Assembly: GCA_035310145.1 (NCBI GenBank)
Contig: DATGEL010000048.1
Location: forward strand, 1-64,000
Reading direction: 5' to 3'
DNA: 64,000 bases
Origin: Dehalococcoidia bacterium
GTDB taxonomy: Bacteria > Chloroflexota > Dehalococcoidia > CAUJGQ01
Both the position numbers and the translations under genes were made by a program. Shown piece by piece: positions 1-12,387 of the stretch (position 1 is its first letter; every line of letters begins with the position of its first letter). The notes under the pieces were generated by a model. The model saw nothing but the letters and a program-made list of their open reading frames with translations. It was not told where the DNA came from and did not search any database.

Positions 1-1
1 C

Positions 2-2881
<2,880 letters not shown>

Positions 2882-2919
2882 GGGCAATGCCCAGGCGCTG
2901 ACTCCCCGCGGTGAGATCA

Positions 2920-3942
2920 ATGCAGGCAGACGAGCTGCTGGCGCATCTGCCGGCCTTCCTGCGCGAGCAGACCGGCGCCGCCGAGGTGACGCTCGCCGAC
3001 GTGCGGCTGATGACCGGCGGCGCCGTGCGCGAGACCTGGCGGCTGGACGCGGCGCTGCGCTTCTCCGACGGGCGCGAGCAGGCACAGCAGCTCGTGCTGA
3101 TGAGCTACCGGCCCAGCGAGTCGCGCGCCTTCGGCGCCGCGGAAGAGTTCCGCCTGCTGCGGGCGGCGCGGGCGGCGGGCGTGCCCGTGCCCGAAGCCCT
3201 GTACGTGGGCGAGCACGCGCTCAGCCAGCCGTTCTATGTCATGCAACGGCTGCAGGGCGAATCGATCGGACGACGCATCGTCAAGGAGGCGTCGTTGGCC
3301 GGGGCGCGCGAAGCTCTGCCGCGGCAACTCGGTCGAACCCTGGCGGCGATTCACCGGGTCGAGTGGGACGTGCCGGAGCTGGCCTTCTTACGCCGTCCGC
3401 CCGCCGGCGCGTCGCCAGCGCTGTTCGAGCTGGACGCGATAGAGCAGACCTTCCGCGAGGCGGCGATCGAGCCGCACCCGGCCTTCGAACTGGCGATCCG
3501 CTGGCTGCGCCTCAACGCGCCGGCCGCGCCGGAGATCAGCTTCGTGCACGGGGACTTCCGCAACGGCAACGTGCTGGTGGGCGAGGAGGGCCTGCGCGCC
3601 GTGTTCGACTGGGAGCTGGCGCACGTGGGCGACCCGCTGGAAGATCTGGGCTGGATCTGCGTGCGCTCCTGGCGCTTCGGCGTGGACGCGCTGCCCGTGG
3701 GCGGCATCGGCCCGCGCGAGCCGTTCTACGACGCCTACGCCGAGGCCGCCGGCCGCGCCGTGGGCCGGGAGGCGGTGCGCTGGTGGGAGGTGTACGGCAA
3801 CCTGCGCTGGGGCGTGTTCACCCTGCTGATGACGCGCCCCTTTCTGGACGGCCAGACGGCGAGCATCGAGCTGGCCAGCATCGGCCGCCGCACCGCCGAG
3901 ACGGAGATCGAGCTGCTGGCGCTGATCGAAGAGCAGAGCTGA
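2920..3942 (+). CDS. APH-family phosphotransferase
   Basis: Protein of 340 residues with the aminoglycoside phosphotransferase/choline kinase fold. The Brenner motif HGDFRNGNVLV carries the catalytic Asp, and FDWELAHVGDPLEDLGW carries the metal-binding Asp. Many family members in environmental bacteria are not resistance enzymes; this one resembles the APH-like kinases found near acyl-CoA metabolism genes, and its substrate cannot be told from sequence. A GTG at 2911 is in frame, but the ATG at 2920 is the better start. It lies 38 bases after uvrA on the same strand and may be cotranscribed. No signal peptide or membrane segment is visible. Confidence 0.85.
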   Translation: MQADELLAHLPAFLREQTGAAEVTLADVRLMTGGAVRETWRLDAALRFSDGREQAQQLVLMSYRPSESRAFGAAEEFRLLRAARAAGVPVPEALYVGEHALSQPFYVMQRLQGESIGRRIVKEASLAGAREALPRQLGRTLAAIHRVEWDVPELAFLRRPPAGASPALFELDAIEQTFREAAIEPHPAFELAIRWLRLNAPAAPEISFVHGDFRNGNVLVGEEGLRAVFDWELAHVGDPLEDLGWICVRSWRFGVDALPVGGIGPREPFYDAYAEAAGRAVGREAVRWWEVYGNLRWGVFTLLMTRPFLDGQTASIELASIGRRTAETEIELLALIEEQS

Positions 3943-4031
3943 GCCCGATTCACGGCCCGGCACGGTGACGGTCACGACGGCCGGCGCTGCCGGCGCAGGC
4001 GGGCTGACCCGGTTCAGAATTGAGGGCGAGG

Positions 4032-5240
4032 ATGGACACGGGACCGTGGATCGAGCGGCTGGCCGGCGCACTGAAGCAGGCCGGCGCCATCCGCACGCCG
4101 GCGGTGGAAGCGGCGTTCCGAAACGTGCCGCGGCATCGGTTTATTGAGACCTTTTACATGCGCGAGTCCCAGGGCGAAAACATCATTCCCGACGCAAACA
4201 CGGACTGGACGGCCGTGCGCGTGGATCCGGCGAACCCCGAGGCGGAGCAACTGGACCGCATCTACTCCTCCGCGGCGCTGCCCACGCGCCTGACCGACGG
4301 CCGGCCAACCAGCGCGACCTCGGAGCCGGCCCTGATGGCCTACATGCTGGAGGAGCTGCAGGTCGCGCCAGGCATGCGTGTGCTGGAGATCGGCGCGGGC
4401 ACCGGCTACAACGCGGCCCTGCTGGCAGAGCTTGTGGGAGAAGGCGGCCGCGTGACCTCCATCGACGTTCAGCCGGACGTGGCGGAGCAGGCACGGCGGC
4501 TGCTCGCTGGCTGGCGCCCGGGCGCTGCGACGGTGCTGGCGCAAGACGGCTTCGCAGGCGCGCCGGAGGCCGCGCCCTTCGATCGCGTGGTTGCCACGGT
4601 CGGATGCCCGGACCTTTCGCCGCGCTGGGTCGAGCAGCTGCGGCCCGCGGGCTTCATGCTGCTGCCGTTAACGCACGGCGGTTTCTGTCCGCTGACGCGC
4701 GTCTGGCGCGACGGTGAACGGCTGCTCGGCCGCGTGATCGGCTTCTCCGGCTTCATGCTGATGCAGGGCGCCCTTGCCATCGACGGCATGTCACACTTCG
4801 GACGGTTCCGTCCGCCGGCGGCGGGGGACGCCTCCGCACAGGGCCGTATGCTGCCGGCGCTGGCCGGGGTGGTGCCGCTGCCCGATGAGCGCAGCAATGC
4901 CGCCTCCAGCTCATCACGCGGTTTCTGGTACTTTCTCGCGCTGCGCGATGCACGGCCGTTCAACGCGGTCGGCCCCTGCACGACCGGCTACGGCCTGCAC
5001 GACGATGCCCTGGGCGACGTATTCGTGGACACGCAGGGCGGGCGGGTTGTGCTGGACGGCGACGACGCCCTGTATCAGCAATTGCTCGCGCTGCACGCCG
5101 AGTGGCAGGCCGCCGGCTCACCTGGATTGGACGACTACCGGCTGGAGTTCACGCCCCGCGCACAGCGTGAGCACGGCCCACGTCCGGCGGGCTGGCAGGT
5201 GGAGCGCCGATTCTTCGACCAGTGGGTCACCGTCGCCTGA
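4032..5240 (+). CDS. PIMT-like SAM-dependent methyltransferase with long C-terminal extension
   Basis: Protein of 402 residues, about twice the usual length of protein-L-isoaspartate O-methyltransferase (roughly 210-230). The first half shows the PIMT fold: N-terminal AAFRNVPRHRFI, the TSATSEPALMAYML substrate-loop region and the SAM motif VLEIGAGTGYNAAL. The remaining 170 or so residues (after about 230) are an extension with no motif I recognise. The ATG at 4032 is chosen over an upstream TTG (4020) because GAGGG lies six bases before it. Long PIMT homologues occur in actinobacteria and relatives, some linked to peptide modification; nothing here shows such a partner. The 3' end faces the convergent ABC permease gene. 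Confidence 0.8.
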   Translation: MDTGPWIERLAGALKQAGAIRTPAVEAAFRNVPRHRFIETFYMRESQGENIIPDANTDWTAVRVDPANPEAEQLDRIYSSAALPTRLTDGRPTSATSEPALMAYMLEELQVAPGMRVLEIGAGTGYNAALLAELVGEGGRVTSIDVQPDVAEQARRLLAGWRPGAATVLAQDGFAGAPEAAPFDRVVATVGCPDLSPRWVEQLRPAGFMLLPLTHGGFCPLTRVWRDGERLLGRVIGFSGFMLMQGALAIDGMSHFGRFRPPAAGDASAQGRMLPALAGVVPLPDERSNAASSSSRGFWYFLALRDARPFNAVGPCTTGYGLHDDALGDVFVDTQGGRVVLDGDDALYQQLLALHAEWQAAGSPGLDDYRLEFTPRAQREHGPRPAGWQVERRFFDQWVTVA

Positions 5241-5265
5241 GTCTGCGGCCCCGCCTGCACGCCGC

Positions 5266-6261
5266 TCAGCGCGTGCGCGGGTTGAGGATGTCGTTCAGCG
5301 CGTCGCCGAACAGCGCGAACGAGATGAAGAAGAGAATCGCGATCGTACCCGGCACAAACAGCAGATGCGGGTGCGCCAGCACCTGTCTCGGCCCCGATCC
5401 GTCGTAGATCATGTCGCCGAAGCTCGGCGTGGGTGCGCGCACGCCGAGGCCGAAGAAGGTCAACGAGATCTCCGAGAGGGCGATGGCGCCGATGCTGGTG
5501 GTGATGCCGAGCACCACGAGAAAGCGAATGTTGGGGAAGATATGGTGCCAGAGAATGCGGGCGGTTGAGGCGCCCATCGACCGCGCCGCCAGCACGTACT
5601 CCTGCTGACGGACAGCGAGCACCTGTGAGCGGATCAACCGCTCATCGTCTACCCAGCCGATCAGCGTCAGGGCGAAGAAGACGAAGGTAATGTCGGCGAT
5701 ACCCGTACGCAATGGGCTCCCGATCAGCGGCCAGCCGTAGGCGTGCCGTATCCAGGCGTCGATGCGCGGCCGGACCGTCGCCGCGAGGAGCAGCAGTAAT
5801 AACAATGCGGGAATGCTGCCCAGCGCTTCACCCAGGCGGTTGATCAACGAATCCACGATGCCGCGCCGGTAGCCGGCGAGCAACCCCAGGCCAACACCCA
5901 GAAATAGGCCACCGGTAATTGCCGTGGCCACCGTGATCAACATCGTCGTGCGCGTGGCGTAGACGACGCGGCTGAACAGGTCGCGGCCAAGCCGATCGGT
6001 GCCGAAGAGATGCTTCCAGCTCGGGCCTTGCAACACGTTCTCTTTGCGCAGATCGTGGCTGCTGCCCTCGTAGCTGTACGGGGCGATCGCCGGCGCGAAG
6101 ATCGCGGTGCCGTAGAAGAGGACGATGTAACAGAGTGCAGCACAGGCCAGCTTGCGCTTCAACAGGCTGCGAGCGAACGCCCGCCACGCTGGAACGGGCG
6201 GTCGTTCCAGTGCGTACGTATCCGCTGCGGTGGGCAGCAGTGCGGCGGTATTGGCGGTCAT
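5266..6261 (-). CDS. ABC transporter permease, DppC/OppC type
   Basis: Inner-membrane permease of 331 residues for a peptide/nickel-type importer. It has an N-terminal membrane segment (LACAALCYIVLFYGTAIFA), the OppC-type N-terminal region with LFGTDRLGRDLFSRV, and the EAA loop that contacts the ATPase (EYVLAARSMGASTARILWHH). About six hydrophobic segments are visible. It is the last gene of a minus-strand trio with the DppB-type permease (23 bases upstream) and the binding protein. The start ATG at 6261 has only a weak ribosome site, consistent with translation following the upstream gene. No ATPase genes follow; the next gene is convergent. Confidence 0.93.
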   Translation of the reverse strand: MTANTAALLPTAADTYALERPPVPAWRAFARSLLKRKLACAALCYIVLFYGTAIFAPAIAPYSYEGSSHDLRKENVLQGPSWKHLFGTDRLGRDLFSRVVYATRTTMLITVATAITGGLFLGVGLGLLAGYRRGIVDSLINRLGEALGSIPALLLLLLLAATVRPRIDAWIRHAYGWPLIGSPLRTGIADITFVFFALTLIGWVDDERLIRSQVLAVRQQEYVLAARSMGASTARILWHHIFPNIRFLVVLGITTSIGAIALSEISLTFFGLGVRAPTPSFGDMIYDGSGPRQVLAHPHLLFVPGTIAILFFISFALFGDALNDILNPRTR

Positions 6262-6284
6262 GCTCTATCCGTGTTCGTGCAGCG

Positions 6285-7229
6285 CTACTGGGTAATCAGA
6301 CGAATTCTTGGATCAATGAAGGTGTAGGCGATGTCCACCGCCATGTTCGCGATTACGAACGCGACGGTGCTCACGATCGTGATCGCCATGATCTCGTCAT
6401 AGTCGCGTGCGCCAATCGTCGCGATCGACTCTGCACCAATTCCCGGAATGCCGAACAGCGTCTCGACGAAGAACGAGCCAGCGAACAGAAAGAACAGCGA
6501 ACCCACGATCGCTGTTGTCATCGGCAGCAATGCGTTCCTGACGATGTGGCGCATGATGACGATTCGGTCCTGCAGACCCTTCGCCCTCGCGGTTCGCACA
6601 AAGTCGTCATCCATCACCTGTACCATGCTGATGCGCATCAGTCGAGCGATACCTGCCAACCCGGGCACCGTCAGGACCACGGTCGGCAGAACAATATTTC
6701 GGCTGAAGATACCATGCCAGCCGGAGACGGGCAGCAGCTTCCACTTCGCCGCGAACAGCACCTGGAGCGTCGGAATTAGAATCACGACCGGAATCGCGGT
6801 CAGCACCAGCAGTACCGTCGTGACCGCCGGATCTTGCCAATGACCACGGCGTAAGGCGAGATAGATGCCGATCGGCATTCCGATGAGAAAGGTGAGAAAG
6901 AACGGATAGAGGTTCTCCTGCAGCGAGATCCACATCTTGGGGAAGATGATGCTGGAGACGCTCTGATTTACGTGGCGCTGGCTGGTGCCGAAGTCGCCGC
7001 GCAGTACCTCGCCCATGTAGCGCACATACTGCACCGCCACGTTGTCGTCCAGGTGTAGCTGGTGCTTCAGCCGCGCGACGGTCTCTGGCGAGGCCTTGCC
7101 CTGCGTACGCGCGGTGATAGGGTCGCCGGGGGCGTAGCGGCCGAGATAGAACGTCGCGACCGTGACGAGGAAGATCACCGGAATCGCGGCCAGCAGGCGA
7201 CGCACGATAAAGGGGAAGACACCGGTCAC
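6285..7229 (-). CDS. ABC transporter permease, DppB/OppB type
   Basis: Inner-membrane permease of 314 residues. It begins with the standard OppB N-terminal helix (FIVRRLLAAIPVIFLVT) and continues with the TFYLGRYAPGDP region, and it carries the EAA loop DFVRTARAKGLQDRIVIMRH that docks with the ATPase. It pairs with the DppC-type permease downstream as a heterodimer. The start is GTG at 7229 with GAGG about six bases upstream. It lies 78 bases after the binding-protein gene and should be in the same transcript. Substrate is unknown; the family carries peptides, nickel or sugars. Confidence 0.94.
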   Translation of the reverse strand: MTGVFPFIVRRLLAAIPVIFLVTVATFYLGRYAPGDPITARTQGKASPETVARLKHQLHLDDNVAVQYVRYMGEVLRGDFGTSQRHVNQSVSSIIFPKMWISLQENLYPFFLTFLIGMPIGIYLALRRGHWQDPAVTTVLLVLTAIPVVILIPTLQVLFAAKWKLLPVSGWHGIFSRNIVLPTVVLTVPGLAGIARLMRISMVQVMDDDFVRTARAKGLQDRIVIMRHIVRNALLPMTTAIVGSLFFLFAGSFFVETLFGIPGIGAESIATIGARDYDEIMAITIVSTVAFVIANMAVDIAYTFIDPRIRLITQ

Positions 7230-7307
7230 GGCAGCCTCGCGACGCGCAGCCGCGCGAGCGCGGCGCCGGCCCGACCGCAGGTGGCCGGCCGGCGCCCGGC
7301 GATCGCG

Positions 7308-9017
7308 TTACTTCTGGATCGAGACGTAGCGGTAGATCGGGATGATCATGCCCACGATGTCGAAGCCCTTCACATAGGGCTTCACCAGCAGGTTGTCCTG
7401 CTCATAGAAGAGCGGGATCCAGGGGGCGTCGTCGAGGATCATCTGCTCGGCCTGCTGGTAGTCCTGGTAGCGCTTGGTCGCGTCCTGCTCGGTGCGCGCC
7501 TGCCCCAGCAGGGTATCGACCTGTGGGTTGCTGTACTTGGCGTCATTGCCGTTGCTCTGACTGTAGAAATTGAGGTCCAGGAAGTTCTCGGGGTCGGGAT
7601 AGTCGGCGGCCCAGCCCGCGTCCCAGAACTGGTAGGCGCCCTTCTTCACGTCGCTGAAGAAGGTCGCCGTCTCCACCTGCTGCACCTCGACCGTGACCCC
7701 GAGGTTGTCCTTCCACATCTGCAGGATCGCCTCGTCTACCGGGCCGACGTTGGCGCCCTGTCCCGAGGTCGTGAAGGTGATCGGCGGCAGCTTGCCCGCG
7801 TACTTCGACTGCTGCAGCAACTGCTTGGCGTCGTTGGCATCGAAGGGGATGCCCTTCACGTCTTTGTTGTAGCCGGGCATGCCCGGCGGTAAGATGCCGT
7901 TCGCCGCCGGCACCACATCCTTGAGAATCACGTCGACAAGCTGCTGTTTGTCGATCGCCTCGCCGAAGGCGCGACGCACCTTCGGATCGTCGAACGGCGC
8001 CTGCTTGGTGTTGAAGCCGATGTAGAAGGTCGAGAGTCCCGGCTTGGAGACGTACTCCTTGTTGAGCGGCTCGTTCTTGTCACGGATGCGCTCAATGTCG
8101 TTGATGCCGACGCCGGAGATATCGATCTCGCCGTTCTCGTACTGCGTCAGCGCTGAGCCGCCGGCGATATCGAACGTAATCTGGCCGAGCGGCGGCGCGC
8201 CGAGGTGGTAACGGTCGTTCGGAACGAGCGTCAGGCTCTCGCCGATCTTCCACTCTTTCAGCTTGAACGGCCCCGTGCCGTTAGGATGGCGTGTCCAGTT
8301 ACGCTTGTCCTGGTCGATCTGCGTCTTATCCACGACGAAGGCCGTGGGGTAGGTCATCTTCGAGAGGAAGTAGGACTTGGGCGCGTCGATATCGATCTCC
8401 AGCGTCTGGTCGTCGATCACCTTGATGCCCGAGATCGAGCTGGCCTTGCCGCGGATCATGTCCTTCGCGCCGACGATGTCGCCCAGGTACTGGTCGGCCG
8501 TTGATGAGCCAGTGTCCTGGCTCGCCGCGCGCTCCATCGAGTACTTGAAGTCCTGCGCCGTGACCTTGCGGTTGCTGTTCTGGAAGACCACATCGTCGCG
8601 CAGCTTGAAGGTGTAGGCCTTGCCGTCCGGGCTGACCGTCGGCAGATCCTTGGCGATGTCGGGGATGATTTTCAGGTTCTTGTCGAGCTGCACCAGCCCG
8701 CCGAAGATCTCGACGATGTACTCGGCCGAGGTCGTGTCGAAGGCGAGCGCCGGGTCGAGCGTGAGCGGGTCATCGCCGGGCACACGCAGCTCGCCGCCCT
8801 TGATGTTACTGCTCGGCGCCCTGCCGCTATTGGTGTTGGTGTTGGCGCTGCCCTTGGCGCCAGGAGTGCTGTTGCCAGCGGCGCTCAGCTTCGCCGTGTT
8901 CTTCGAGCCGCTCGAGCTGCCGCCCGAACTGGCGACGATCGCCACGGCCAGCACGATAATGCCGATCACCAGCACACCAACGGCGCCGGCCAGTCCCGCG
9001 AGCAGTTTATTGCTCAT
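7308..9017 (-). CDS. ABC transporter substrate-binding protein, family 5 (DppA/OppA type)
   Basis: Extracytoplasmic solute-binding protein of 569 residues. The family-5 signature is clear: GGELRVPGDDPLTLDPALAF near the start, KLRDDVVFQNSN in the middle and RRAFGEAIDKQQLV. Residues about 5-30 form one strong hydrophobic helix followed by a Ser/Gly/Asn-rich linker of about 40 residues. There is no lipobox cysteine, so it is probably tethered by an uncleaved helix rather than lipid. GAGGAGG precedes the ATG. First gene of the minus-strand importer operon, 71 bases downstream of the end of aspS on the same strand. Confidence 0.93.
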   Translation of the reverse strand: MSNKLLAGLAGAVGVLVIGIIVLAVAIVASSGGSSSGSKNTAKLSAAGNSTPGAKGSANTNTNSGRAPSSNIKGGELRVPGDDPLTLDPALAFDTTSAEYIVEIFGGLVQLDKNLKIIPDIAKDLPTVSPDGKAYTFKLRDDVVFQNSNRKVTAQDFKYSMERAASQDTGSSTADQYLGDIVGAKDMIRGKASSISGIKVIDDQTLEIDIDAPKSYFLSKMTYPTAFVVDKTQIDQDKRNWTRHPNGTGPFKLKEWKIGESLTLVPNDRYHLGAPPLGQITFDIAGGSALTQYENGEIDISGVGINDIERIRDKNEPLNKEYVSKPGLSTFYIGFNTKQAPFDDPKVRRAFGEAIDKQQLVDVILKDVVPAANGILPPGMPGYNKDVKGIPFDANDAKQLLQQSKYAGKLPPITFTTSGQGANVGPVDEAILQMWKDNLGVTVEVQQVETATFFSDVKKGAYQFWDAGWAADYPDPENFLDLNFYSQSNGNDAKYSNPQVDTLLGQARTEQDATKRYQDYQQAEQMILDDAPWIPLFYEQDNLLVKPYVKGFDIVGMIIPIYRYVSIQK

Positions 9018-9088
9018 CCCGCAACCTCCTCACCACCGCACCAGAACAGACCGGTCGACGGCAGCCATGCACCGTCAAAGCGGGGCGA

Positions 9089-10879
9089 TCATACCAGATC
9101 GACCTTGATATGCAGATCGCGCAGCTGTTTCTCCTCGACGGGCGATGGGGCGCCGGTCATCGGATCGGCGGCGCTCTTCGTCTTGGGGAAGGCGATCACC
9201 TCGCGGATGTCCGTCTCGCCCTGCAGCAGCGCCACCATGCGGTCGATGCCGGGCGCGATGCCCCCGTGCGGCGGCGCGCCGTACTCGAACGCTTCCAGCA
9301 TGTGGCCGAAGCGTTCTTGTTGCGCCTCCGGCGAAATGTTGAGCAAGTCGAAGACGCGCCGCTGCATGGCGCGGTCGTGGATGCGGATGCTGCCGCTGGC
9401 CAGCTCCCAGCCGTTGCAGACGAAGTCGTAGGCGCGGCTGCGCGCGGCGCCGGGGTCCGAGTCGAGCAGCGCCAGGTCTTCGTCCAGCGGCGCCGTGAAG
9501 GGATGATGCAGGGCGTCCCAGCGGCCTTCGTCCTCGTTCCACTCGAACATGGGAAACTCGGTGATGAAGGCGCCGGCCAGCACGTTCGCGTCTTCGAGGC
9601 CAAGCTGCTTCGCCAGCGTGCGCCGCAGCAGATCGAGCGCGGCGTTAACCGTGGCCGGCTTGTCGGCGGCGAGCAGGATCAGGTCGCCGCGGCCCGCGCC
9701 GCCGCGCCGCGCCAGCGCCTGCACTGCATCGACGCGCAGATAGCGGGCGGCGGACGAACGCACGTCGTCCATCGTCAGAGAGTCGAGGTGCCCATCGCCC
9801 TGCAGGGCGATGGGCACCAGCCCTTTGGCGCCGCGCGTCTTCACCAGCTCGATCAACTCGTCCGTCTGCCGGCGCGTGTAGCCCGCGCAGCCCGGCGCCA
9901 CGATGCCGCGCACCTGGCCGCCGCTCTCGATGGCGGATCGGAAGACGCCGAACTCGCTCCCGCGCAGCAGGTCGGAGGCGTCGAACAGCTCAAGACCGTA
10001 GCGCAGGTCTGGCTTATCGGAGCCGAAGCGACGCATCGCCTCGGCGTAGGTGAGGCGTGGGAAGGGCGCCGGCACGGCCAGCCGCGGCGTCAGCTCGCGC
10101 GTGAGGCGCAGGAAGAGCGACTCGATCAGCTCGAAGATATCTTCCTCTTCCACGAAGCTCACTTCGAGGTCAAGCTGGGTGAACTCGGGCTGGCGGTCGC
10201 CGCGCAGGTCTTCGTCGCGGAAGCAGCGGGCGATCTGGAAGTAACGCTCCATGCCGGCGACCATCAGCAACTGCTTGAGCTGCTGCGGCGACTGCGGCAG
10301 CGCGTAGAAGTCGCCGGGATGCACGCGGCTGGGCACCAAATAGTCGCGGGCGCCCTCCGGCGTGCTCTTCAAGAGGATCGGCGTCTCGATCTCGATGAAG
10401 CCGCGCTCGGTCATGAAGTCGCGGATCAGCTTCACGGCGCGGTGGCGCATGACGATGTTCTCATGCATGCGCGGCCGGCGCAGGTCGAGGTAGCGGTACT
10501 GCAGGCGCAGCAGCTCGGAGACGTCGCTCTCCTCGTTGATGTAGAAGGGCGGCGTCTTCGAAACGTTGAGGATCTTCGCCGCGCTCACCGCGACCTCGAC
10601 CTCGCCGGTGGCCAGCCTCGGATTGACCCAGCGGGCCTCACGCAGCGCCACGGCGCCCTGTACCTGCAGCACGTACTCCGGCCGCGCCTCGGCGGCAACG
10701 CTGTGCGCTTCGGGATGGGTGGAACGGTCGAATTTCACCTGCACAATGCCGCCGGCGTCGCGCAGGTCGATGAAGATCAGCCCGCCCTGATCGCGGCGAT
10801 TGTGCACCCAGCCGGCCAGCGTGACCTCGGCGCCGTCGTCCTGCGGGCGCAGCTCGCCCGCGCTGCGCGTCTTGAGCAC
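9089..10879 (-). CDS. aspS: Aspartyl-tRNA synthetase
   Basis: Class II aminoacyl-tRNA synthetase of 596 residues, the normal length for the bacterial type. It has an N-terminal OB-fold anticodon-binding domain ([15 protein letters not shown]), motif 2 ([19 protein letters not shown]), the bacterial-specific GAD insertion in the middle, and motif 3 near the C-terminus ([14 protein letters not shown]). It charges tRNA-Asp; whether it also charges tRNA-Asn depends on whether GatCAB and AsnRS are present elsewhere, which the window does not show. The start is GTG at 10879 with GGAGG five bases before it. It is divergent from hemW across an 85-base gap. Confidence 0.97.
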   Translation of the reverse strand: MLKTRSAGELRPQDDGAEVTLAGWVHNRRDQGGLIFIDLRDAGGIVQVKFDRSTHPEAHSVAAEARPEYVLQVQGAVALREARWVNPRLATGEVEVAVSAAKILNVSKTPPFYINEESDVSELLRLQYRYLDLRRPRMHENIVMRHRAVKLIRDFMTERGFIEIETPILLKSTPEGARDYLVPSRVHPGDFYALPQSPQQLKQLLMVAGMERYFQIARCFRDEDLRGDRQPEFTQLDLEVSFVEEEDIFELIESLFLRLTRELTPRLAVPAPFPRLTYAEAMRRFGSDKPDLRYGLELFDASDLLRGSEFGVFRSAIESGGQVRGIVAPGCAGYTRRQTDELIELVKTRGAKGLVPIALQGDGHLDSLTMDDVRSSAARYLRVDAVQALARRGGAGRGDLILLAADKPATVNAALDLLRRTLAKQLGLEDANVLAGAFITEFPMFEWNEDEGRWDALHHPFTAPLDEDLALLDSDPGAARSRAYDFVCNGWELASGSIRIHDRAMQRRVFDLLNISPEAQQERFGHMLEAFEYGAPPHGGIAPGIDRMVALLQGETDIREVIAFPKTKSAADPMTGAPSPVEEKQLRDLHIKVDLV

Positions 10880-10937
10880 CGTCGCCTCCAGCGCCGCCGC
10901 GCATGCCGGCCGCAGCCGGGGCGCGACGCTGCAAAAA

Positions 10938-10946
10938 TGCTAGCAT
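10938..10946 (+). promoter_or_regulatory. Extended -10 promoter for hemW
   Basis: TGC-TAGCAT fits an extended -10 element (TGn plus a TATAAT-like hexamer) placed 18 bases before the hemW ATG. No convincing -35 is seen, which is normal for extended -10 promoters. GGAAGG at 10955-10960 serves as ribosome site, so the leader would be very short. Confidence 0.5.
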
Positions 10947-10964
10947 GGGCGTACGGAAGGCTCC

Positions 10965-12203
10965 ATGCGCGATCCGGCTTCTGCCTCGTCCTTGCGGCCG
11001 CTCGGCCTCTACCTGCACCTGCCTTTCTGCGACCACAAGTGCGCTTACTGCGACTTCAACTCGTACGCCGGGCTGGATCATCTGATTCCCGCGTACACCG
11101 AGGCGCTCGTGCGCGACATTGCCCTCTGGCGCGAGCTTGCGGCCGGCTACGAAGTCGTCACGGTCTTCTTCGGCGGCGGCACGCCCAGCCTCACGCCGCT
11201 GCCGCAGCTTGAGCGCATCTTCGCCGCGATCCACGGCTCGTTCGCGCTGGCCGCGGACGCCGAAATCACGCTGGAAGCGAACCCGGGCACGGTGGACCAG
11301 GCGTATCTGCGCGGCCTGCGCGGACTTGGCGTGAACCGCTTGAGCCTCGGCGTGCAGAGCTTCGACGACGGCGAGCTGCAGCGGCTCGACCGCATCCACA
11401 GTGCCGAGCAGGCGGTGGCGGCGTACGGCGCCGCGCGCACTTCAGGCTTCGAGAACATCAATCTTGACCTGATCTTCGGGCTGGAGGGCCAGGAGCTGGC
11501 AGGCTGGCAGGCAAATCTGCGCCGCGCCGTGGCGCTTGCGCCCGAGCACCTCTCCCTGTACGGCCTTACGGTCGAACCGGGCACGAAGCTCGCCTGGCAG
11601 GTGGAGCAGGGCGCAGCGCCGGCGCCCGACCCCGACCTGCAGGCGGATATGTACGAAGCGACGACCGAGCAGACGGCCGCCGCGGGCTACGCCCAGTACG
11701 AGATCTCGAACTGGAGCCGGCCGGGCCGCACCTGCGCCCACAACCTGATCTACTGGCGCAACCAGCCGTACCTGGGCCTCGGCGCGGGCGCCCACTCCTG
11801 CTTCGCCGGCCGTCGCTTCGCCATGATCCGGCCGCCCGCCGGCTACATCGCCCGTCTACGCACGGCTCCTGGCGGCATGCCGGTTCTGGGCGACAACCTG
11901 CAGACGATTTTCCCGCAGATTACGGAGGAGACGGCGATCGAGCCGCTGACCGACGCCTCCGACACGGCGGTCCTGGGACTGCGCCTGAACGAGGGACTCG
12001 ACCTGGACGCCTTCGCCGCGCGGCACGGCATACGACTGGCAGCGTTCGCCGGCCCGGCGCTGGAGGAACTGGAAGGATGGGGGCTGCTGGAACACGCCGG
12101 TGGCCGCCTGCGCCTGACACCACGCGGCCGGCTGCTCTCCAATGAAGTGTTCCTGCGGCTCTTGCCCTCGGAGCTTGAGGCGCCGGGATTGCCGGGCGGC
12201 TGA
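10965..12203 (+). CDS. hemW: HemW-like radical SAM protein (heme chaperone; formerly annotated coproporphyrinogen III oxidase-like)
   Basis: Protein of 412 residues in the HemN/HemW radical SAM family. The 4Fe-4S/SAM cysteines are C22, C26 and C29 (CDHKCAYC), followed by the SAM-binding FGGGTPSLTP. The length and the CxxxCxxC spacing with a following Asp-Phe (CDF) rather than an extra Cys point to HemW, the heme chaperone, rather than true HemN oxidase, which is longer and has an extra N-terminal region. GGAAGG lies just upstream of the ATG. It stands alone between the divergent aspS and a separate promoter downstream. Confidence 0.9.
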   Translation: MRDPASASSLRPLGLYLHLPFCDHKCAYCDFNSYAGLDHLIPAYTEALVRDIALWRELAAGYEVVTVFFGGGTPSLTPLPQLERIFAAIHGSFALAADAEITLEANPGTVDQAYLRGLRGLGVNRLSLGVQSFDDGELQRLDRIHSAEQAVAAYGAARTSGFENINLDLIFGLEGQELAGWQANLRRAVALAPEHLSLYGLTVEPGTKLAWQVEQGAAPAPDPDLQADMYEATTEQTAAAGYAQYEISNWSRPGRTCAHNLIYWRNQPYLGLGAGAHSCFAGRRFAMIRPPAGYIARLRTAPGGMPVLGDNLQTIFPQITEETAIEPLTDASDTAVLGLRLNEGLDLDAFAARHGIRLAAFAGPALEELEGWGLLEHAGGRLRLTPRGRLLSNEVFLRLLPSELEAPGLPGG

Positions 12204-12244
12204 AGCCGACCCTACGGCCTTTGCCCTACGCCCTGTGCTCTTCG

Positions 12245-12274
12245 TTGACACTGCTTTCGACGCGAACCTACCAT
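12245..12274 (+). promoter_or_regulatory. Sigma-70-type promoter for the acyl-CoA synthetase operon
   Basis: TTGACA at 12245-12250 and TACCAT at 12269-12274 with an 18-base spacer, inside the 184-base gap after hemW. The -35 is consensus and the -10 matches four of six. The leader to the next ATG would be about 105 bases. Confidence 0.6.
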
Positions 12275-12353
12275 AGCCACGCCCGCGGCGGGGTGACTCA
12301 GCCCGGCTGCCACCGCCGCGAAGCAAGCGCAATTGCACCTCCTATGCGACCGA

Positions 12354-12371
12354 TACGACCTGTACGACCTG
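12354..12371 (+). repeat. Two tandem copies of a 9-base unit in the 5' leader
   Basis: TACGACCTG occurs twice head to tail, directly before the ribosome-site region of the ATP-grasp gene. It may be a small slippage product or a protein site; there is no further evidence. Confidence 0.7.
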
Positions 12372-12387
12372 GACGGCGGAGCGAAGC

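Noticed and set aside
9110-11212. Plus-strand open frame of 700 codons opposite aspS
   Set aside because: Antisense to aspS, with His/Arg/Ala/Leu-rich composition and no conserved motif.
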